Positions 57,595 through 64,000 of a stretch of DNA of 64,000 nucleotides are shown one piece after another. Made by a program: the position numbers and the translations under genes. The first letter of the stretch is position 1. Every line of letters begins with the position of its first letter. The notes under the pieces were generated by a model. The model was not told the DNA's origin, did not search any database, and worked only from the letters and a program-made list of their open reading frames with translations. This DNA is from Chlorobaculum parvum NCIB 8327 (GTDB lineage Bacteria > Bacteroidota > Chlorobiia > Chlorobiales > Chlorobiaceae), in assembly GCF_000020505.1 (NCBI RefSeq), contig NC_011027.1, positions 1,348,001-1,412,000 of the forward strand, written 5' to 3'.

Positions 57595-57988
57595 ATGAAT
57601 GACATCCTCGAAAAACCGAGAAAAATATACGTCACACGCACGATTGAGTTCAATGCCGCCCACCGGTTGTTTAATCCCGAACTTTCCGAAGAGGAAAACC
57701 GAAGCCTGTACGGGAAGTGCAGTGGCAAGTATGGGCATGGCCACAATTATCTGCTTGAAATCACCCTTTCAGGCCCGATCAATCGGAAAACCGGTTATCT
57801 TTTCGACCTGAAAAAGCTGAAAACGATTCTTGAAGAGGAAATCGTCACACGGTTCGATCATCGGCACATGAACTTCGAGGTCAAGGAGCTTCAGAACCAC
57901 GTCCCGACAACGGAAATTCTGGCTGTTGTCGTGTGGGACATCCTCGAAACGCGACTGGAAACCATTACCAAACAGGAGGTTAGCCTCC

Positions 57989-58681
<693 letters not shown>

Positions 58682-58710
58682 CGTCGCGCCGGACAATCAC
58701 CGCAGCACAT

Positions 58711-58768
58711 AACAATGAAGAACCCCGCTTCTCTGATGAACTTTCGAGAAGCGGGGTTCTTCATTGTT
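58711..58768. terminator. Perfect 23-bp inverted repeat between convergent folE and hupD
   Basis: Arms 58711-58733 and 58746-58768 are fully complementary, with a 12-base loop. The right arm includes the hupD stop codon and its last coding bases. It is likely a bidirectional terminator, though U runs are short. Confidence 0.8.
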
Positions 58769-59228
58769 CCAGCCACTCTTCCAGAACTTCGCGTCCCATC
58801 GCTACCGCTCGATCCAAGTGGCCACGCATCGGCTCACTGAGACCGTTGCCAAGCCCCAGATCATGCGGCGGCGCGCCGATAAGCACAATTTCTGACGGCA
58901 CCTGGTCGTGCAGTTTTGCAACGCTCAGCAACTCGCTCAGCCCCATCTGATGTGACGACATCTTGCGATGGATAAATGCCGGCAGCTCGTCGTTCCGGTA
59001 GCAGTAGACCTTTGGCTCGAACTCGACAGGAATGATCGAATCAAACACCATCAGCGCATCGCACGACTCGAAATAGTCGAGCAGATAGAGCCCCTGTGTG
59101 CCGCCATCCACAAACTGAACCGATTGAGGCCATTCACCGAACGCCTCCAGGGCCCGAACAGCCTCGACGCCAAACCCCTCATCACCAAACAGAATATTGC
59201 CGAGACCAACTACGTTGATTGTTTTCAC
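58761..59228 (-). CDS. hupD: Hydrogenase maturation protease
   Basis: 155 residues with GLGNILFGDEGFGVEAVRAL (metal-binding Glu near 16), GGTQGLYLLDYFESCDALMVFDSI and HQMGLSELLSVAKL (His ligand). It cleaves the C-terminal peptide of the hydrogenase large subunit after nickel insertion. Last gene of the hydrogenase cluster and downstream of hupC by about 120 bp. Confidence 0.92.
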   Translation of the reverse strand: MKTINVVGLGNILFGDEGFGVEAVRALEAFGEWPQSVQFVDGGTQGLYLLDYFESCDALMVFDSIIPVEFEPKVYCYRNDELPAFIHRKMSSHQMGLSELLSVAKLHDQVPSEIVLIGAPPHDLGLGNGLSEPMRGHLDRAVAMGREVLEEWLEQ

Positions 59229-59351
59229 AGGGGAAAAACTAAAAGATTATGGGAGTTATGGAAAAAGCATTCGAACTTCGACTTACTGAACAGCCAAAGG
59301 GCGGACACACAGGCCCGCCCCAGTTATCAATGCTTCATTTTCGATCATCAA

Positions 59352-60041
59352 TTACAACGCAGCTTCATCCTCAACCTTGTGCTTGTAACCGGTTATGATC
59401 GAAGAGGTTACGCTGCTGCGATCGACGATGTCGTGGCGGAACACCGCGTACAGGTGCACCAGAATGTAGAACGGGAAAATCCAAGCCATCAGGTGGTGAG
59501 CAAATCGCAAGTTGTAGCTTCCGCCAAAGAGTGGAAGCATCCAGCCAAACAGCGTTTCGCTCAGGCCGCCGGGGTTGTTCTCTCCGTACATGGCAAGTCC
59601 CGAGGTGATCATAAACACTGAACCGCAGAAGATAAACAGAAAGTGGGTCAGCGCAGCCACCGGGTTATGGCCGACGTAGTCCGGCTCACCCTTGCGAAGG
59701 AAAAGATAGGCAGCCATCTGCTCCTTGAAAGGCTTGCCCCACCACGAGGGTTTCCAGGGCTGAAAACCGCCGAAACGGGCATACTGGTCGTTCCGGGCCA
59801 TCAGGGCGTAGTACATCCGGAACAGGAAGTTGGCGATGAACACGAAGGCCACCGCAAAGTGCACGCCCCGCCAGGTCGCCATGCCGTGGTGAAACACCGC
59901 CTCCCCGGACGGTGCGGCCAGCACGGGGTACGCAATATACAGACCAGTGCCAAGCAGTACCGCGATGCTGAAAGCGTTGACCCAGTGGTAGAGCCTGACC
60001 GGCAGGCGCCACACATAGATTTCCTCGATAATCCGTCCCAT
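59352..60041 (-). CDS. hupC: Hydrogenase b-type cytochrome subunit
   Basis: 229 residues with four to five membrane helices and the His pattern of HyaC-type cytochromes: VYVWRLPVRLYHWVNAF (heme His), HHGMATWRGVHFAVAFVF, and RFAHHLMAWIFPFYILVHLYAVFRHD near the C-terminus. It passes electrons from the small subunit to the quinone pool. Gap to hupL is 13 bp. Confidence 0.93.
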   Translation of the reverse strand: MGRIIEEIYVWRLPVRLYHWVNAFSIAVLLGTGLYIAYPVLAAPSGEAVFHHGMATWRGVHFAVAFVFIANFLFRMYYALMARNDQYARFGGFQPWKPSWWGKPFKEQMAAYLFLRKGEPDYVGHNPVAALTHFLFIFCGSVFMITSGLAMYGENNPGGLSETLFGWMLPLFGGSYNLRFAHHLMAWIFPFYILVHLYAVFRHDIVDRSSVTSSIITGYKHKVEDEAAL

Positions 60042-60054
60042 GATAACCTCCGTA

Positions 60055-61773
60055 TTAAACGATCCTTACCTTCGTAATCTCGTTACCATTCATGTCAAAC
60101 ACGTGCGACGCACAGGCAAGACAAGGATCGAACGAGTGCACCGTGCGAAGGATCTCAAGCGGCTGCGAGGGATCGTGCATCGGCGTGCCCTTCAAGGCAG
60201 CTTCGTACGCGCCTGAGTTGCCACGGCCATCCCTCGGTGAAGCGTTCCAGGTCGATGGCACCACGATCTGGTAATCGCCGATCTTGCCATTTTCGATCCT
60301 GATCCAGTGACCGAGCGAGCCGCGCGGCGCTTCGGTGTATCCGAACCCTTTGCACTCCTTCGGCCAGGTCGACGGCTCCCAGCGTTCGCTGTTGAAGGTC
60401 TGGTAATCACCGGTTTTAACGTTGGCAACCAGCTCGTCGTAGAAGTGGCGCATGAAGCCGGCTGTCTGCTTGCACTCGATGCCGCGCGCGGCTGTTCGTC
60501 CGAGGGTCGAATAGAGTGCTTCGGGGCCGACTTCGAGCTTCGAAAGCACCATGCCAACCGTATCCTTGATCATCGGATCGCCCTTCGCGTAGGCTACCAG
60601 CACGCGGGCCAGCGGGCCGACCTCGACCGGCTGGTCTTTCCAGCGCGGCGTCTTGAGCCAGCTGTACTTCTTGTCCGTATCGAGATACTCGAACGGTGGC
60701 TTCGGACCGGTGTATTTAGGGTTGGTCTCCCCTTCCCACGGGTGTAAACCCTGATCGCTGCCATTGCTGTAGGTGTACCAGCTGTGGGCGATCTCCTCCT
60801 TGATCTGCGACATATCACGTGGATCGACGTCGAGCACCGTCGTAAGATCCTTGCCCATGATGACGCCGCGCGGCCACAAGAGCTTTTCGTAATCGTCGAG
60901 CGTGGTCTCCGGGAAATCCCCATAGCTCATGAAATTACCGAGACCGCCACCGTAGAGCCAGCCTTTATAGTACCCGGCGATGGCGATAAGATCAGGAATG
61001 TAAACCTGGTCGATGAACTGCTGCGTTCGGTCGATGATCGACTTGACCATCGAAAGCCGTTCGATGTTAATGGCCGTGTCGCTGTTCGGGTCGATGGCGC
61101 AGGCCATGCCGCCCACCACGTAGTTCGGATGCGGGTTCTTGCCACCGAAGATGGTCTGAATCTTGACGATCTCTTTCTGGAATTCGAGCGCTTCGAGGTA
61201 GTGCGCTACGGCAATCAGATTCACCTCCGGGGGCAGCTTGTAGGCCGGATGGCCCCAGTAACCATTCGAGAAAATGCCGAGCTGACCGCTTTCGACAAAA
61301 GCCACGAGGCGCTTCTGCAAATCCTTGAAGTAGCCGACCGAGGACTTCGGCCAAGCCGAAATGCTCTGCGCGATCGCAGATGCCTGGCCGGGATCGGCCT
61401 TCAATGCGCTGACCACATCGACCCAGTCGAGGGCGTGCAGATGGTAGAAGTGCACCAGATGGTCCTGCGTCTGCTGCGTGGCGTTCATCAGGTTCCTGAT
61501 GATGCGTGCGTTTTTCGGAATCTCGATACCGAGCGCATCCTCAACGCAGCGCACCGACGCAAGCGCATGCACCGTCGTGCAGACGCCGCAGATGCGTTCG
61601 GCGAAAGCCCAGGCGTCACGAGGATCGCGCCCCTTCAGGATCACCTCGATGCCGCGCCACATGGTGCCGGTGCTGTACGCATCCTCGATGACGTTGGCAT
61701 CGTTCATCTTCGCCTCTATTCTCAGATGCCCCTCGATACGGGGAATCGGATCAACAACAATTTTCTTCGACAT
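60055..61773 (-). CDS. hupL: Uptake [NiFe] hydrogenase large subunit
   Basis: 572 residues. The nickel-site motifs are intact: RICGVCTTVH (Cys62, Cys65) and DPCLACASH near the C-terminus (Cys551, Cys554). The 15-residue peptide after His557 (VFDMNGNEITKVRIV) is what HupD removes. It is a typical group 1 membrane-bound hydrogenase large subunit that oxidises H2. It forms a dimer with the small subunit encoded upstream. Confidence 0.97.
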   Translation of the reverse strand: MSKKIVVDPIPRIEGHLRIEAKMNDANVIEDAYSTGTMWRGIEVILKGRDPRDAWAFAERICGVCTTVHALASVRCVEDALGIEIPKNARIIRNLMNATQQTQDHLVHFYHLHALDWVDVVSALKADPGQASAIAQSISAWPKSSVGYFKDLQKRLVAFVESGQLGIFSNGYWGHPAYKLPPEVNLIAVAHYLEALEFQKEIVKIQTIFGGKNPHPNYVVGGMACAIDPNSDTAINIERLSMVKSIIDRTQQFIDQVYIPDLIAIAGYYKGWLYGGGLGNFMSYGDFPETTLDDYEKLLWPRGVIMGKDLTTVLDVDPRDMSQIKEEIAHSWYTYSNGSDQGLHPWEGETNPKYTGPKPPFEYLDTDKKYSWLKTPRWKDQPVEVGPLARVLVAYAKGDPMIKDTVGMVLSKLEVGPEALYSTLGRTAARGIECKQTAGFMRHFYDELVANVKTGDYQTFNSERWEPSTWPKECKGFGYTEAPRGSLGHWIRIENGKIGDYQIVVPSTWNASPRDGRGNSGAYEAALKGTPMHDPSQPLEILRTVHSFDPCLACASHVFDMNGNEITKVRIV

Positions 61774-61790
61774 GCCTGCTACTCCTTGGG

Positions 61791-62873
61791 TTATTGTTCA
61801 GATTCCTTTCCCTCGCCACCGCGATGCTTGACCGCCGTCACTGCCGCATGAGCGGCCGCACCGGCTGCGGCGGCACCGAGCGCCACCATACCGATCTTGT
61901 CGGCCGTCGAATCGGTACCGAACAGCTCAACATCGGCAAGCCTCGTGTAGAATGGCCCCTTGTCCCAGAAATTCGGCTCGGAACAGCCGATGCAGGGATG
62001 GCCTGAACCGATGGGGAAACTGGTCCCTTCATTCCACTGAATCTTGGAACAGGAGTTGTAAGTGGTCGGCCCTTTGCAGCCCATCTTGTAGAGACACCAC
62101 CCTTTGCGGGTCGATTCATCGTCGAACGACTCCACGAACATGCCGGCATCGAAGAACGAGCGACGATAACACTTATCGTGTATCCGGGTGTTGTAGAACG
62201 CTTTCGGACGTCCCATGCGATCGAGCTCGGGAAGCTCACCAAAAGTATGCACGTGGGTAATGACACCAGTCATCACCTCGGCGATGGGCGGGCAACCGGG
62301 CACCTTGACGATCGGCTTGTCCTTGATGATCTTGTCGATCGGTTGCGCTCCGGTCGGATTGGGCTTGGCGTTCTGCACGCAGCCGAACGAGGCACATGCA
62401 CCCCAGGCGATCACCGCTGCTGCATCGGCAGCCGTCTCCTTGAGCACGTTCTGGAACGAGTCACCACCAATGATGCAGTACATGCCGTCATCCTTTGTCG
62501 GCACATTGCCCTCGACGGCGAGAATGTACTGCCCTTTGTAGTCCTTCATGATCTGCTTGCGAACAGCTTCGAGCTGATGGCCGGCAGCAGCACTCAGGGT
62601 GTCATCATAATCAAGGGAGATCATGTTCATGATGACGTCAGCAACGATGGGATGGGAAGAGCGAATGAAGGATTCAGTACAACAGGTGCATTCAAGACCG
62701 TGAAGCCAGATGACAGGAGTGCGGGGTTTGGTCTCCATGGCGTGGACGACCTTGGGGAGCATCGAAGGCGCAAGGCCAAGAGCGACGGACGTTAAACTGC
62801 AAAATTTCAGGAAATCCCTTCGGGAGAGGCCTCGTGACTGAAACACCTCCTCGAATGTCTGCTTTTGTTGCAT
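61791..62873 (-). CDS. hupS: Uptake [NiFe] hydrogenase small subunit, Tat-exported
   Basis: 360 residues. The twin-arginine signal is SRRDFLKFC at about 17-24, with cleavage probably after VVHA. The proximal [4Fe-4S] ligands begin at ECTCCTESF (Cys62, Cys65), and further Cys-rich segments follow ([48 protein letters not shown]). A hydrophobic C-terminal segment ([15 protein letters not shown]) would anchor it to the membrane. The operon order is hupS-hupL-hupC-hupD. Confidence 0.96.
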   Translation of the reverse strand: MQQKQTFEEVFQSRGLSRRDFLKFCSLTSVALGLAPSMLPKVVHAMETKPRTPVIWLHGLECTCCTESFIRSSHPIVADVIMNMISLDYDDTLSAAAGHQLEAVRKQIMKDYKGQYILAVEGNVPTKDDGMYCIIGGDSFQNVLKETAADAAAVIAWGACASFGCVQNAKPNPTGAQPIDKIIKDKPIVKVPGCPPIAEVMTGVITHVHTFGELPELDRMGRPKAFYNTRIHDKCYRRSFFDAGMFVESFDDESTRKGWCLYKMGCKGPTTYNSCSKIQWNEGTSFPIGSGHPCIGCSEPNFWDKGPFYTRLADVELFGTDSTADKIGMVALGAAAAGAAAHAAVTAVKHRGGEGKESEQ

Positions 62874-63056
62874 AGAACCCTCCGTGGATATTGAAAGAGA
62901 TTCACGGTATACGGGGAAAAGGGGCTGTCACGATGCTTTTCCTCAACTACCGGGGTGGCATCACAAAATCATTATAGAACAAATATACGTAACAATTGTT
63001 ATTAACAAAATCCTTCACCTATCCGAAATTTATTAATCAACCGGGATGAATCAAAT
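62874..63056 (-). promoter_or_regulatory. Promoter region of the hydrogenase operon
   Basis: A leftward -10-like element TATAAT is at 62971-62976. The half-sites TAACAA (62990-62995), TTGTTA (62996-63001) and TAACAA (63003-63008) lie at the -35 position and just beyond. This cluster forms two overlapping dyads and is a candidate operator. The -35 match itself is poor, which would fit activator dependence. Confidence 0.5.
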
Positions 63057-63095
63057 AAAAAACCCGGACCATCTTGTAAAATAGACCGGGTTTTT
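63057..63095 (-). terminator. Terminator after nuoN
   Basis: Stem AAAAACCCGG / CCGGGTTTTT (63058-63067 with 63086-63095), 18-base loop. It separates the end of the nuo operon from the hydrogenase operon. Confidence 0.75.
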
Positions 63096-63127
63096 AAGAC
63101 TTATCAAAGAGGGTATGGCAAAATCGT

Positions 63128-64000
63128 TCAGTTCAGAATCGCACCGAAAAGAACTGAAGAGTAGTGTGCGTAGTTCGCAATCGGCTGGAAGAAGAGACCG
63201 AAATAGAGCGTCAGGATCATAAGCGCTGCCGTCACAAGCTTGGCGCCCATGCCGGTTTCGACCACATTCTCCTCAGGATTCTCAGACTCCCGAAGGTACA
63301 TGTTGAGCGGGATCAGCATGTAGTAGAAGAGCGAAATGACACTGGTCAGAATACCGATCAGAGCCAGCCACATAAAGACACTTCCTTTGGAAAGCAGTGC
63401 CGAGAAAATCATCAGCTTGCCGATGAAACCGAAGGTCGGAGGCAGACCGACCAGAGAAATCAGAAACACGGTGAGCGCTGCTCCAGCCAGCGGCATCTTT
63501 TTGCCAAGGCCTTTGTAATCGTCGAGATTTTCGCTTCCGGTGCGATTGGCGATCAGAATCACAACATAGAATGCACCGTAGTTCATCAGGAGATAGGAGG
63601 CCAGATAAACCAGAGTCGCCTGGACGCCCAACTCATTCATCGTAATGATGCCAAGCAGCAGATAACCGGCATGAGCGATCGAAGAGTAAGCAAGCAGACG
63701 CTTGACATTCTTCTGCCAGATAGCGACAACATTACCATAAATCATCGAGGCCGCTGAGATGACCATCAAAATCATGAGCCAGTCGATATGCAGAAAATCT
63801 TCATATCCGGTCATTCCATGAGGGATCGCCACGTAGAAGAAGCGCATGAGCATGGCAAAACCCGCAGCTTTCGAAGCAACGGACAGATATGCGGTCACCG
63901 GAGTCGGAGCACCTTCATAAACATCGGGACTCCAGAAGTGGAACGGTACAGCGCCCATCTTGTAACCCAGGCCGGCAATGATGAGCAACGACGCCAGAAT
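63128..64000 (-). CDS. nuoN: NADH-quinone oxidoreductase subunit N, C-terminal part (cut by window edge)
   Basis: About 290 residues from the window edge to the stop at 63128; the reading frame is open at the right edge. Polytopic with GLGYKMGAVPFHFWSPDVYEGAPTPVTAYLSVASKAAGFAML, the conserved H+-translocating core of NuoN/ND2, then KRLLAYSSIAHAGYLLLG and GLPPTFGFIGKLMIFSALL. Part of complex I-like enzyme; the remaining nuo genes lie outside the window. Confidence 0.95.
   Translation of the reverse strand: MLASLLIIAGLGYKMGAVPFHFWSPDVYEGAPTPVTAYLSVASKAAGFAMLMRFFYVAIPHGMTGYEDFLHIDWLMILMVISAASMIYGNVVAIWQKNVKRLLAYSSIAHAGYLLLGIITMNELGVQATLVYLASYLLMNYGAFYVVILIANRTGSENLDDYKGLGKKMPLAGAALTVFLISLVGLPPTFGFIGKLMIFSALLSKGSVFMWLALIGILTSVISLFYYMLIPLNMYLRESENPEENVVETGMGAKLVTAALMILTLYFGLFFQPIANYAHYSSVLFGAILN

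Overview
The window looks like chromosomal DNA of a green sulfur bacterium (Chlorobiaceae, close to Chlorobaculum/Chlorobium). This rests on family recognition, not on a search. The pointers are two tandem 62-residue 2[4Fe-4S] ferredoxins of the Chlorobium type, a UbiA-type chlorophyll/bacteriochlorophyll synthase, a membrane pyrophosphatase, an anaerobe-type DUF134/NifX-like pair, an uptake [NiFe] hydrogenase next to nuoN, and a GTP cyclohydrolase/PTPS pair that fits the biopterin glycosides known from this group. The DNA is GC-rich in genes and AT-rich between them. Many genes lack a clear Shine-Dalgarno site, and many neighbours overlap by ATGA.

Layout. 1-7.0 kb: truA (partial, leftward), a GH13-like protein and a PfkB kinase, then a rightward run of sodium symporter, maf and miaA. 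7.2-9.2 kb: a STAS protein with a charged tail and cyclopropane fatty acid synthase. 9.2-18 kb: a leftward block of transketolase N-terminal half (frameshifted), rsmD, coaD, an aspartate-type aminotransferase, an acyltransferase, a PSP1/RicT-like protein, metG, an initiator tRNA and a NamZ-like protein. 18-20.9 kb: dedA, purC, an unknown gene and a Sel1-repeat protein, all leftward. 21-23.7 kb: a decayed copy of a nuclease gene, a small outer-membrane protein and the intact nuclease gene, with a 586-bp divergent AT-rich region holding two dyads. 24-32.3 kb: hppA, pth, a hydrolase, an RNA methylase, hisC, a small sigma-like protein, hldD and phoH.

32.4-40.2 kb: two ferredoxins, a Dabb protein, a D,D-carboxypeptidase, a membrane protein/GNAT pair, then chlG-yjbQ and GT2-LOG, and a cysteine-rich hydrolase. 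40.4-46.3 kb: a small CxxC protein, an alcohol dehydrogenase, the DUF134/NifX-like operon, a lipoprotein MsrB-MsrA fusion and a YyaL-type protein. 46.4-47.6 kb: two related mini membrane proteins flanking tRNA-Val(CAC). 47.7-54 kb: a four-gene RND efflux operon. 54.2-58.7 kb: ogt, an SDR with an altered active site, a second identical initiator tRNA, a zinc protease, thioredoxin, PTPS and folE. 58.7-64 kb: hydrogenase genes (hupSLCD order) and the 3' part of nuoN.

Themes. Translation and tRNA genes are spread through the window (truA, miaA, metG, pth, rsmD, a TrmH-like methylase, three tRNAs). Electron transfer is represented by ferredoxins, hydrogenase, Nuo and thioredoxin. No insertion sequence, prophage or CRISPR array was seen. 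The most unusual items are the DUF134/zinc-ribbon fusion with a strong in-frame internal ribosome site and a palindromic upstream site, the animal-like PTPS overlapping folE, the paired SPxGxPI mini-proteins, the SDR with His in place of the catalytic Tyr, the degenerate sigma-like protein, and the half-site cluster in front of the hydrogenase operon. None amounts to a demonstrated new system.
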